NCBI GenBank assembly: GCA_947650915.1
Contig: CANSWY010000007.1
Coordinates: 1-64,000 of the forward strand
Direction of reading: 5' to 3'
DNA: 64,000 bases
From: an uncultured Eggerthellaceae bacterium
Lineage (GTDB): Bacteria; Actinomycetota; Coriobacteriia; Coriobacteriales; Eggerthellaceae
The number at the start of each line of letters is the position of its first letter. Positions within the stretch are counted from its first letter, which is position 1. The position numbers and the translations under genes are program-made. The notes beneath the pieces were generated by a model. That model made no database searches. It worked only from the letters and a program-made list of their open reading frames with translations, and was not told the origin of the DNA. This document shows, piece by piece, positions 41,099-48,742 of this stretch.

Positions 41099-42244
41099 CT
41101 AATCCCACATCTCAGGCCGCACCAGGGTGGGATCCTTCACACGGTTCGGGAAGTAATCCTCGCAGCCGCCTTCGCGGTACACGTCAGCCGTGGAGCAGTG
41201 CAGGCCGCCGCCGAACGGATAGGCGTCGCGCAGGTCGCACGGGATGACGTTCATGCCCAGCTTGTCCATCTGCTCCATCTGGTAGACCTCGGACGCCTCC
41301 ACGATGACCGTCTTCGGATCCAGCACCAGGCAGTTCATGGACAGCCACACGCTGGAGTAGCAGAGCGCCGGCGGCTCGTCATGGGCGGGCTTGGCCGCTT
41401 CCACGATCTGCCAATCGTTCGCTTCGAAGATGGCGCGCTGCTCTTCAGGCAGCGGGCGCACCGGATTGTTGATGATGAGCCCCGGACGCAGCGGCACGAA
41501 GGTGGCATCGATGTGGATGGGATACGGGTCTCCCGGGAAGTTCACTGCGTGGATGCGCAGGTCCGGATGGTAGCGCTGCATCCAGTCCATGGCAGCGCGG
41601 TTGGTGGTGAGGCCATGCTGGACGAAGATGTCCTTGCCCATGCGCATCCAGTCGGCGGCATCCCACATGGGCTCCACCTCTGTGGTGACGAAGTCCTTGT
41701 TGGCGGTGCGCACCAGGCGCTCTTCGATGGAGATGGATTCGTCATAGTAATTGTGCTTGTAGGACTTGTCCGTCAGACGCGGGCGCGGAGCCTGCGTCCA
41801 GATGAATTCAGGATCCTCTTCGAAGTACTTCTCCATGAGCGGCCAGTAGGCCAGGTATTCGAAGTAGCGGCTGCGGAAGGACTGAGCGGCCGCCATGATC
41901 TCATTGCCGATGGTAAGCAGCACGTCACGCGGCGGCATGCAGCCCATCATGGAATCGTTCGTGAAATCCGGCGTGCCGATCTTCTGGTTCCACTGCAACG
42001 GCGTGGGACGGTCAACCTTGACGCCGCGGTCTTCCAGGATCTTCACCAGACGCTCAAGAGCAGCATTGCCCTTCTCCACCGTTTCCAGCGGACGGAGGCC
42101 CCACATGCCGCGCATGTCAGAATCCACCGGCACCTTTTCGGAGGAAGCGGGTTCCTCGGGCGGGATCATCCCGTTGTCGCAACGGCCGACGATGACGTGC
42201 TTCAGCGGATCCCAGTCATTCCATGAATTGACGATCTTGGGCAT
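41099..42244 (-). CDS. glycine amidinotransferase-like enzyme (AGAT family)
   Basis: 381 aa. Closely resembles L-arginine:glycine amidinotransferase across its length: WNDWDPLKHVIVGR near 8-21, TPDF, MPPRDVLLTIGNEI, WRSR-like SFRSRYFEY, KDFVTTEVEPMWDAAD (catalytic-type Asp ~195), HPDLRIHAVNF, PIHIDATF (His ~241) and GGGLHCST (nucleophilic Cys ~348). In the family this triad moves the amidino group of arginine to glycine, making guanidinoacetate and ornithine; bacterial relatives use other acceptors (StrB, CyrA). TATAAT lies 40 bases upstream and AGAAAGGACG precedes the ATG. Acceptor unknown. Confidence 0.85.
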   Translation of the reverse strand: MPKIVNSWNDWDPLKHVIVGRCDNGMIPPEEPASSEKVPVDSDMRGMWGLRPLETVEKGNAALERLVKILEDRGVKVDRPTPLQWNQKIGTPDFTNDSMMGCMPPRDVLLTIGNEIMAAAQSFRSRYFEYLAYWPLMEKYFEEDPEFIWTQAPRPRLTDKSYKHNYYDESISIEERLVRTANKDFVTTEVEPMWDAADWMRMGKDIFVQHGLTTNRAAMDWMQRYHPDLRIHAVNFPGDPYPIHIDATFVPLRPGLIINNPVRPLPEEQRAIFEANDWQIVEAAKPAHDEPPALCYSSVWLSMNCLVLDPKTVIVEASEVYQMEQMDKLGMNVIPCDLRDAYPFGGGLHCSTADVYREGGCEDYFPNRVKDPTLVRPEMWD

Positions 42245-42283
42245 GGAGGCGTCCTTTCTTCATCTCTTGGTCAGATGGCTGCG

Positions 42284-42289
42284 ATTATA
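42284..42289 (-). promoter_or_regulatory. -10 element of the amidinotransferase-like gene
   Basis: Minus-strand TATAAT, giving a leader of about 33 bases. The left edge of the next repeat cluster is 74 bases upstream. Confidence 0.6.
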
Positions 42290-42362
42290 TGCCTGAGGCG
42301 CGCCCGTCTTCAAGGCGGAATGCGGACGAGCAATCTGCGCGCTTCCGACAGCCCTCAGCCTG

Positions 42363-42581
42363 ATGTGCAAAAGGGACGTTCCAAATTGCACGAAGGGATG
42401 TGCAAAAGGGACGTTCCAAATTGCACATAGGAAAAGACAATGAGCACAGAAAGGCTCATCCTATGTGCGATTTGGGACGTCCCTTTTGCACATCAGGCGA
42501 TCCCACGGGTGCGATTTAGGACGTCCCTTTTGCACATCCGGACATCCCACGGGTGCGATTTGGGACGTCCCTTTTGCACAT
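42363..42581 (+). repeat. palindromic repeat cluster: complete copy, one left and two right units
   Basis: Left module 42363, complete copy 42398-42493, right units 42494-42537 and 42538-42581. Spacers differ from other clusters (CAGGCGATCCCAC, CCGGACATCCCAC) while the modules stay nearly constant. Ends 18 bases from the stop codon of the alarmone synthetase gene. Confidence 0.95.
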
Positions 42582-42599
42582 CCCTTCGTGCGAGAGGAG

Positions 42600-43358
42600 T
42601 CAGGGGTGGGCGCTGCTCTCCAGAGCGTTCGCCAAGATCTGCATGCGCTTCTCCACCCCGCTGATGATGTGGGAGCACGCCTTGAGCTCTTCGCTCACAT
42701 CCACGCCTTCGGTCTCATGGACGGCCTTGTACTTCAGGTCATGCTCCAAAGACGCCCAGAAATCCATGGCGATGGTGCGGATCTGGATCTCAACGGGCAC
42801 GGAGCGCTTGCCATCCAGAAAGAACACGGGAATCTTCACGATGAAGTGCAGGCTGCGGTAGCCGTTCGGCTTGGGGCTTTTGATGTAGTCCTTCACCGTC
42901 ACCACTTCCAAATCATCCTGCTGTTCCAGATGATGCAGGATGGCGTAGGCGTCTTCCACGTAGGACACGATGACGCGCAGCCCCGCGATGTCCATGATGT
43001 AGCGCTCCATGGATTCCAGCGTGGGCTCCTTGCCGTAGCGCCCCAGTTTCTCGAAGATGGACGGCACGGATTTCATGCGGGATTCGATGTGGTGGATGGG
43101 GTTGCGGCTCTTGCGCAGCTTCAGATCCTGGTCAAGCGTCTCCAGGCGCACTTCCATCTGGCGCATGGCCGCGTGGTACTGCTGCAGGATGTCCTGGGCT
43201 GCGAATTCCAACACCGTGAGGGCGTCGATGTCGTTGGTGGTGAGGATGCGGTTCTGCGTGAGCTTGTCCGTGACGTCCTTGCCCGCCGCGCCATGGTCAC
43301 GCCGGTAGGACGCCGATGCGCTCAGACGGATATCGTTCAATGGACCATTCGTGCTCAT
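42600..43358 (-). CDS. small alarmone synthetase (RelQ-like GTP pyrophosphokinase)
   Basis: 252 aa. Synthesises (p)ppGpp from ATP and GTP/GDP. The RelA/SpoT synthetase domain alone is present: HIESRMKSVPSI near 98, DIAGLRVIVSYVEDAY near 127, DYIKSPKPNGYRSLHFIV (~157-174) and EIQIRTIAMDFWASLEHD (~194-211). There is no hydrolase or TGS domain. ATG at 43358 with GGGGGGAG upstream. Stress alarmone production, plausibly linked to the ppk1/polyP system though not adjacent. Confidence 0.92.
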   Translation of the reverse strand: MSTNGPLNDIRLSASASYRRDHGAAGKDVTDKLTQNRILTTNDIDALTVLEFAAQDILQQYHAAMRQMEVRLETLDQDLKLRKSRNPIHHIESRMKSVPSIFEKLGRYGKEPTLESMERYIMDIAGLRVIVSYVEDAYAILHHLEQQDDLEVVTVKDYIKSPKPNGYRSLHFIVKIPVFFLDGKRSVPVEIQIRTIAMDFWASLEHDLKYKAVHETEGVDVSEELKACSHIISGVEKRMQILANALESSAHP

Positions 43359-43609
43359 GGCCGCTCCCCCCGATTGAACGTTCATGCGTACGGATGCATT
43401 CTATCGCACAGCGACGCCCTCCCAAAGGTGCCGTGCGCGGGCCGAAAACAGAAGTTTCTCAACCGAAAGCGGGGGTTTTGCTTTACCATTCTGACTATTG
43501 TTCCAATGACGTTGCGCATCACACCACTCGAATGCACCTGCGGACGCCAGCATGACGGACGCAATTGACCGTGTTCCAACGTCAGTTGCCTTAGAGAAAG
43601 AGAATACGT

Positions 43610-43921
43610 ATGCCAGCACCGAAGATGACCGAAGAGCAGCGCGCTGCCGCTCTTGAGAAGGCCCGCGCCGTCCGCGCCGCCCGCTCTGAGATCACCACGA
43701 AGCTCTCCACCAAGATCATGACGCCGGGCCAGGCGCTTGACATGGCGGATGACCCGGTCGTCGGCCGCATGAAGGTGAAGTCCTTCCTGAATGCCCTGCC
43801 GGGCTACGGCAAGGTCAAGTCCGAGAAGCTCATGGAGGAGCTGGGCATCCCGGAGACGCGCCGCATCCAAGGCTTGGGCAGCAAGCAGATGGAGAACCTG
43901 CGCAAGGCGCTGGAAGCATAA
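43610..43921 (+). CDS. mihF: actinobacterial integration host factor (mIHF)
   Basis: 103 aa. Lys/Arg-rich N-terminal helix, then the conserved VKSFLNALPGYGKVKSEKLM (helix-two-turn-helix DNA-binding core, ~62-81) and a C-terminal IQGLGSKQMENLRKAL. Essential nucleoid protein in actinobacteria that bends DNA; unrelated to E. coli IHF. Monocistronic with its own terminator. Its presence is the best single marker here of an actinobacterial genome. Confidence 0.95.
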   Translation: MPAPKMTEEQRAAALEKARAVRAARSEITTKLSTKIMTPGQALDMADDPVVGRMKVKSFLNALPGYGKVKSEKLMEELGIPETRRIQGLGSKQMENLRKALEA

Positions 43922-43952
43922 GGCTTCACGCTGCTGCATCTTGCTGGAATGG

Positions 43953-43982
43953 AAAGCGCACCCGAACGGGTGCGCTTTTTCG
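43953..43982 (+). terminator. rho-independent terminator of mihF
   Basis: AGCGCACCC pairs with GGGTGCGCT, 4-base loop, followed by TTTTC. Confidence 0.9.
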
Positions 43983-43992
43983 TGCCCAGCGC

Positions 43993-44112
43993 ATGTGCGA
44001 AGAAGGCGTCCCGAAGATGTGCAAAAGGGACGTTCCAAATTGCACATAGGAAAAGACTGTGCGCACTGGAAGGCTTTTGCTATGTGCAATTTGGGACGTT
44101 CCTTCTGCACAT
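43993..44112 (+). repeat. palindromic repeat: decayed left module and complete copy
   Basis: Decayed left module at 43993 and complete copy 44017-44112; the right module has GGGACGTTCC rather than GGGACGTCCC, and loop …GTGCGCACTGGAAGG…. Confidence 0.93.
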
Positions 44113-44133
44113 CAGGACAACGATGCGCCTGGC

Positions 44134-44228
44134 ACAAGGGCGCTACGCGCGAAGCGCGTTGAAGCCCGTTTCTGAAAACAGCGGTGCGGAGCACCGCGAC
44201 ATGACCGAAGCCGCAGGCGAAGGTCATG
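44134..44228. repeat. three-hairpin element between two palindromic repeats
   Basis: Hairpins in order: CGCGCGAAGCGCG (44148-44160 region), CGGTGC-GGA-GCACCG, then CATGACC…GGTCATG at the right end. The locus at 61477-61577 has the same frame sequences (ACAAGGGCG, AACAGCGGTGCG, AGCACCG, GAC) but different stems, so pairing is conserved while sequence changes. The right hairpin also resembles 6143-6194. Confidence 0.65.
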
Positions 44229-44259
44229 GCATCCGAACGCTGACACATGGGCATCAGCC

Positions 44260-44355
44260 ATGTGCAAAAGGGACGTTCCAAATTGCACATAGGAAAAGAC
44301 AATGCGCACAGAAAGACTCATCCTATGTGCAATTTGGGACGTCCCTTTTGCACAT
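44260..44355 (+). repeat. 96-bp palindromic repeat, complete copy
   Basis: Close to consensus, loop …CAATGCGCACAGAAAGACT…. It ends one base before the stop codon complement of the minus-strand membrane-protein gene at 44357, so the repeat is effectively that gene's 3' end. Confidence 0.95.
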
Positions 44356-44356
44356 G

Positions 44357-45091
44357 CTACGAGGTGGGGGGCGTGGGGCCTTGGGGCGGTTGTTCGGTGG
44401 TTCCGGGATACGGATCAGCAGCGGGCGGGGCGACCGGTGCAGGCGCAGGCGCAGATGCTGGTGCCGGTGCCGGTGCAGGAACGGCCGCATTGAGGAGCGC
44501 GGTCTTGTCCTTGTTCGCCATCACGGCGGAGATGATGAACAGCGTCGTGAGGATGATGTGGCCGCCCAGGATGGACACCACTGCGCCCACGATGCCCAGC
44601 ACCATGACCGTCTTGAGCTTCGCCGGCTTGCCTGCGCTCACGATGCCGAAGATGCCCAACAGAAGACACGCGATGGACACGATGATCTCCCAGATGATGG
44701 CCGCTGTGATCAGACCGAACGTGACGTCCAGGGCGGCGTAGGCGTCTTCGATGTCCCCCGGATAGCTATGATATCCGGAAGCTGCGGGCGTCAGGGCCGC
44801 ATGATGCACGGATGCGTTCGAATGATGGCCATAGCCGTGCCCGTATCCGTCATCATCCCACCCGTAATCGTCATACCAGTCATCCAGGTAGTCGTAGTAA
44901 AAGTCATCGAAATAATCGTCATAGTCGTAGTCATAGCTGCGCGCATATTCCTCTGCGAGGGCGTCATAAGCGTAGCCTTTCACTGATCCCAGCACGGCCA
45001 AGCCCACCACGCAGGCCACCAAGCTGAGAGCCGCCAGCACCGTCACGGCGATGTTCAGTCCGCGGATCAGGGACGAATGGTCTGCTTTCAT
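44357..45091 (-). CDS. four-helix membrane protein with Tyr/Asp-rich outer loop
   Basis: 244 aa. One hydrophobic helix near the N-terminus (~11-33), then an outer loop of ~75 residues dominated by Tyr, Asp, Trp and His (YDYDYDDYFDDFYYDYLDD, then GYGHGYGHH), three further helices (~115-190) and a Pro/Ala-rich cytoplasmic tail. The loop may bind metal or the cell wall; function unknown. ATG at 45091 has AAGGTGG upstream. The stop codon abuts a repeat. Confidence 0.7.
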   Translation of the reverse strand: MKADHSSLIRGLNIAVTVLAALSLVACVVGLAVLGSVKGYAYDALAEEYARSYDYDYDDYFDDFYYDYLDDWYDDYGWDDDGYGHGYGHHSNASVHHAALTPAASGYHSYPGDIEDAYAALDVTFGLITAAIIWEIIVSIACLLLGIFGIVSAGKPAKLKTVMVLGIVGAVVSILGGHIILTTLFIISAVMANKDKTALLNAAVPAPAPAPASAPAPAPVAPPAADPYPGTTEQPPQGPTPPTS

Positions 45092-45170
45092 GGATTCCAC
45101 CTTCTCTTGGGGCCGGATCGTGCAAGCTTCCTTTGATTCTACTTCAAGGACAACAAGCCGGCCGCGCGCA

Positions 45171-46349
45171 TCAGCGCTTTTTGAGGTCGAAGATGGACGT
45201 GCGCTCCTTCGGGCGTGAGATCAGGATGAGCTCAGGCTCCAAGTTGAAGACGTCCTTCAAGCGGATGCGCCCGCTGACCTCAAGACAGCGCCGGATGCAC
45301 ACATCAGCGCACAGGCCGCATTGCGTGCAGAGCTCCGCTGAGAACTCAAGGTATTTCTGGTCCTCCCGTTCGGGCTGTTCGAACTCCGCATGGACGAGCG
45401 CTGCCGTGGGACAGAAGAGCACGCAGAGCCCGCAGCCCGAACACGCTTCCGCATCCACGCTCACGTGCCCGAACCAGCGCGTGTCCACCTCTGCATCCGA
45501 TGCCGGAAGCGCTGCTGCATCTGAGGATGCCCGCTCCAGGCCCTCCAAGAGCGCGAAGTTCGCATCCGGCTGGAACGTGGGCATGCGCCCGGATCTCCCC
45601 GCGCCAAGCCGGTCCTTGAGCGTGCGCGGCTCTTGCGCGCGCCCCAGCTTCTCATCCAGCGTCTTCTGGGCCACGTTGCCCGCCACGCGCCGCACATAGC
45701 CGCCCGTCTTCATGAGGATGCCGCGCCGGTCTTCCCCGCGGATGGCTTGGCGGCGCTTGGAAACCAGCACTTCCGGCGGGAATTCTGATGCGCGCGTGAC
45801 GATGGCAGATGACCCCGCTGCCTCCAGCAGATCGGCCGCGCAGGCCACTGACGCATCCACGAAGGGGCTTGCCGCCCCGTACTTGCAGGTCCGGCAGTCC
45901 CCGTCAACCAGCACCACGTCGTCCAGCCCCGCGGCAGCCAGCTCCACCAGCGTCAGATCGGACACGTGCCCCAGGCAAGGCACTTCAGCGAAGCGTTCGT
46001 CATCCGCCACATGGCGCGCCGCTGCCCGCGCGCACGCGATGATACCGAGCCCGCTTTTCGCATCCGCGCGCTTCACGGCGCTGGCCACGGTGCTGCCGAA
46101 CGTGGGATCTTCCAGCATCAGAGCGGAGGTGGGGCAGACGCTTGCGCACGCACCGCAATCCACGCACGCGCTCGGGTCCACCGTCACCGCGTTGTTGCTC
46201 ACGGTGATGGCCGAAGCCAGACATGACTCCACGCATTTCCGACAGGAGGCGTTGCGGTTGCGCACCGCCACGCAGCGGTCTTCATCAACGCGGATGGGGC
46301 GGACGCGCAAGGTGTCCGCATAGCTCATGACATCCGCAACGGAGGGCAT
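45171..46349 (-). CDS. multi-cluster 4Fe-4S ferredoxin-type protein
   Basis: 392 aa. Four ferredoxin motifs: Cys 26/36/39/43, Cys 62/65/68/72, then near the C-terminus CSGCGLCVLFC and CTQCGLCADVC. The middle (~85-250) carries a conserved CRTCKYG and a PxCLGH phrase reminiscent of proteins that pair with molybdenum enzymes or act as electron hubs. Starts 7 bases after mobBA, so both are in one transcript; a role beside formate dehydrogenase or another molybdoenzyme is inferred, not shown. Confidence 0.8.
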   Translation of the reverse strand: MPSVADVMSYADTLRVRPIRVDEDRCVAVRNRNASCRKCVESCLASAITVSNNAVTVDPSACVDCGACASVCPTSALMLEDPTFGSTVASAVKRADAKSGLGIIACARAAARHVADDERFAEVPCLGHVSDLTLVELAAAGLDDVVLVDGDCRTCKYGAASPFVDASVACAADLLEAAGSSAIVTRASEFPPEVLVSKRRQAIRGEDRRGILMKTGGYVRRVAGNVAQKTLDEKLGRAQEPRTLKDRLGAGRSGRMPTFQPDANFALLEGLERASSDAAALPASDAEVDTRWFGHVSVDAEACSGCGLCVLFCPTAALVHAEFEQPEREDQKYLEFSAELCTQCGLCADVCIRRCLEVSGRIRLKDVFNLEPELILISRPKERTSIFDLKKR

Positions 46350-46356
46350 GGCGCGC

Positions 46357-47616
46357 CTACTCCTCCGCCTCACCGTAGAAGTTGGCTTCCAGGTGCGCCA
46401 GCTCCTCCGGCGTGTTCGCATTCACGAAGCAGCCGCCCATGGGCTCCACTTCCAGCACGCGCTCCTGCGGGAACTCCACCACCTTCACCTCAGGGGAACG
46501 GTACACGCACTGCGCTTTCGTCTCCCCGCGCTGGAGCGCGTCGCGCACCACTTCAAGGCAGGGCGTGCGCCGGTAGAGCGCATGGAACGGTTCGTAGCCG
46601 TGCTTGTTGACGGGCACCACCACGTCCGCCCCCTTGTCCGCCATTTCAATGGCCTCCGCCACCACCAGAGGCGCGCTGGCGAAGACCATGTCGCACGCCA
46701 CGATGGCCACGTACGGGTTCGTGGCGGTGCTGAGCGCGGTGTACAGGCCCGGAAGCGCGCCGCGGAAGTCATAGGCGTCGCGCACCAAGATGATATCCTG
46801 ACCAGGGAATTCGTCAGCCAGAAAGCCCAGGTTCTCCGGCTCGTTCGTGGTGATGATCAGCTCGTCCGCCACCGGCAGCAGACGCCGCACCAACCGGGAG
46901 ATGAGCGGCTTGCCCGCGAACGGAACGGTGGCCTTCGAACGGCCCATGCGGCGGCTCTCCCCGCCGGCCTGGATGGCCACGCTCACGCGCGGGCGCACGT
47001 AGTGCTCTTCCAGAAAATCAACCATCTGCGGGATGTCGTCCAGCCCGAAGGTGGGAAGCCCGTAGAGCGCGGCCGCTTCGCGCGCGGCCGGGATGTCCGT
47101 CACGATGGCCACGGTGTTCGCGTTCGGCATCTTCTCCGATATGTCCCGCGCGAAGGCGCCCTCCCCGCGGGAGCGCTGCACGTTGTCCTCCGTGAGCGGG
47201 AGCGCGGCGCGCGCATCCTCCAAGAAGACCTCCGCCACAGCAGCGTCCGCTTCGTTGCCCTGCCGCATGATCTCAATGGTGGGCAGGCCGCTTTTGCGGT
47301 ACCCCTCCACGATGATGATGTCATGGCCCGGCATGGATTTCACGATCCGGGAGCATTCCAGTTCGTGCGGGAGCGTCTTCACGCGCGCCATCATGGTGGG
47401 CGACGCGATGACCGTCTCCGTGGCGCCCGCTTCGCGCTGGCGGAAGGAATCCTTGCCCGGGTGATCTATTTCGAAGCCATCATGGGAGTGATGCTTCACC
47501 GAACCCACGTCGCGACCGCGCGCGGTGAGCGCGCTGATGAGCTTCACCACCAGCGTGGTCTTCCCGGAATTGTGACGGCCGACGATGGAGATGGCCGGGC
47601 TGGGCATTTCGGTCAT
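46357..47616 (-). CDS. MobB-MobA fusion, molybdopterin-guanine dinucleotide biosynthesis
   Basis: 419 aa. MobB half first: P-loop GRHNSGKT (13-20), then KHHSHDGFEID. MobA half from ~205: IQAGGESRRMGRSK (GTP-binding signature ~213-226), PLISRLVRR, and CDMVFASAP for the Mg-binding Asp. MobA attaches GMP to molybdopterin to make the bis-MGD cofactor of DMSO-reductase-family enzymes; MobB helps. Fusion is less usual than separate genes. ATG at 47616 with AAGGAAAGGGAC upstream. Confidence 0.93.
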   Translation of the reverse strand: MTEMPSPAISIVGRHNSGKTTLVVKLISALTARGRDVGSVKHHSHDGFEIDHPGKDSFRQREAGATETVIASPTMMARVKTLPHELECSRIVKSMPGHDIIIVEGYRKSGLPTIEIMRQGNEADAAVAEVFLEDARAALPLTEDNVQRSRGEGAFARDISEKMPNANTVAIVTDIPAAREAAALYGLPTFGLDDIPQMVDFLEEHYVRPRVSVAIQAGGESRRMGRSKATVPFAGKPLISRLVRRLLPVADELIITTNEPENLGFLADEFPGQDIILVRDAYDFRGALPGLYTALSTATNPYVAIVACDMVFASAPLVVAEAIEMADKGADVVVPVNKHGYEPFHALYRRTPCLEVVRDALQRGETKAQCVYRSPEVKVVEFPQERVLEVEPMGGCFVNANTPEELAHLEANFYGEAEE

Positions 47617-47685
47617 GGCGTCCCTTTCCTTTCGAACGCGGTTCGCGGCCCTTTTGCGCCGCATCAATGCAGCTCCGGGCGCAGG

Positions 47686-48282
47686 TCAGATCTCAAGCCG
47701 GCCTTCCATGGCACGGCCGAGCGTGACCTCGTCTGCGTACTCTAGGTCACCCCCCACCGGAAGTCCACTGGCGGGGCGCGTGACCTTCACGCCCAACGGG
47801 CGGATGAGGCGCGCCAGATAGGCTGCGGTGGCCTCCCCTTCCACGTTCGGATCCGTGGCGATGATGACTTCTTCGGGCACATCAGAGGACAAGCGCCGCA
47901 GCAGCTCTGCGATCTTCAGCTCATCCGGCCCGATGCCGTCGAGCGGCGAGAGCACCCCGTGCAGCACGTGGTACACGCCGCTGAACACGCCCGTCCGTTC
48001 GATGGGCGCGATGTCTTTCGGTTCGCTGACCACGCAGATCTGGGCATGGCTGCGCACCGGGCTGGCGCAGATGTCGCACTGTTCGGATTCGGCGTAGTTG
48101 AAGCACGTCTCACAGAAACGCACCTGTTCTTTTACCTCATGGATGGCGTCCGCCAGCCGGATGGCCTGTGTGGCTTCCGTGTTCAGGAGGTAATAACAGA
48201 TGCGCTGCGCGGATTTCGGCCCCACGCCGGGAAGCCGCTCCAGTTCATCCAAGAGCTTCTGTATGGAAGGCGCTGAGTTCAT
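47686..48282 (-). CDS. recR: recombination mediator RecR
   Basis: 198 aa, full length. Helix-hairpin-helix LPGVGPKSAQR (~17-27), four-cysteine zinc finger (CETCFNYAESEQCDIC, ~57-72), Toprim core and C-terminal Walker-B-like segment. Loads RecA with RecFO at gaps. In the common ybaB-recR-dnaX neighbourhood. Confidence 0.97.
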   Translation of the reverse strand: MNSAPSIQKLLDELERLPGVGPKSAQRICYYLLNTEATQAIRLADAIHEVKEQVRFCETCFNYAESEQCDICASPVRSHAQICVVSEPKDIAPIERTGVFSGVYHVLHGVLSPLDGIGPDELKIAELLRRLSSDVPEEVIIATDPNVEGEATAAYLARLIRPLGVKVTRPASGLPVGGDLEYADEVTLGRAMEGRLEI

Positions 48283-48322
48283 GGCAGCCGTGCACGTGCG
48301 TCCGTTGCGTTCATCGCACCCG

Positions 48323-48625
48323 CTAGAACGGGAGGTTCATCCCGCCCATGATGCTGTTCATGCGCGCGTTGGATGCTTCGGATGCTTCACGGAGCGCCTC
48401 GTTGATGGCGGCCACCACGGTGTCTTCCAGCATCTCCACATCTTCCGGGTCCACCGCATCAGGACTGATCTTGAGCGCCTTCACATCCCCGCCGCCGGTG
48501 ACCGTGGCTTCCACCATGCCGCCGCCGGCTGAGGCCGTGAATTCCATGGCCGCGATCTCCTCTTGGGCGGCCGCAGCGTCACGCTGCATCTTCTGCGCCT
48601 GCTTCATCATCTTCTTCATGTCCAT
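48323..48625 (-). CDS. YbaB/EbfC nucleoid-associated protein
   Basis: 100 aa. MKKMMKQAQKMQ start with helix-rich ends, GGGMVEATVTGGG core and DPEDVEMLED segment, all standard. Dimeric DNA-binding tweezer protein. AAAGGG upstream; 40 bases before recR. Confidence 0.95.
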   Translation of the reverse strand: MDMKKMMKQAQKMQRDAAAAQEEIAAMEFTASAGGGMVEATVTGGGDVKALKISPDAVDPEDVEMLEDTVVAAINEALREASEASNARMNSIMGGMNLPF

Positions 48626-48742
48626 GCGATGAACCCTTTCAGTGACGGTTTCGTGCAGAGCAGTGTACTGCATGAACGCCCCGATGGGGAGGCGCGGACC
48701 GGCCGAGGCGCGCTGCTGAAGGGCAGCCGCGGTGGATGGATG

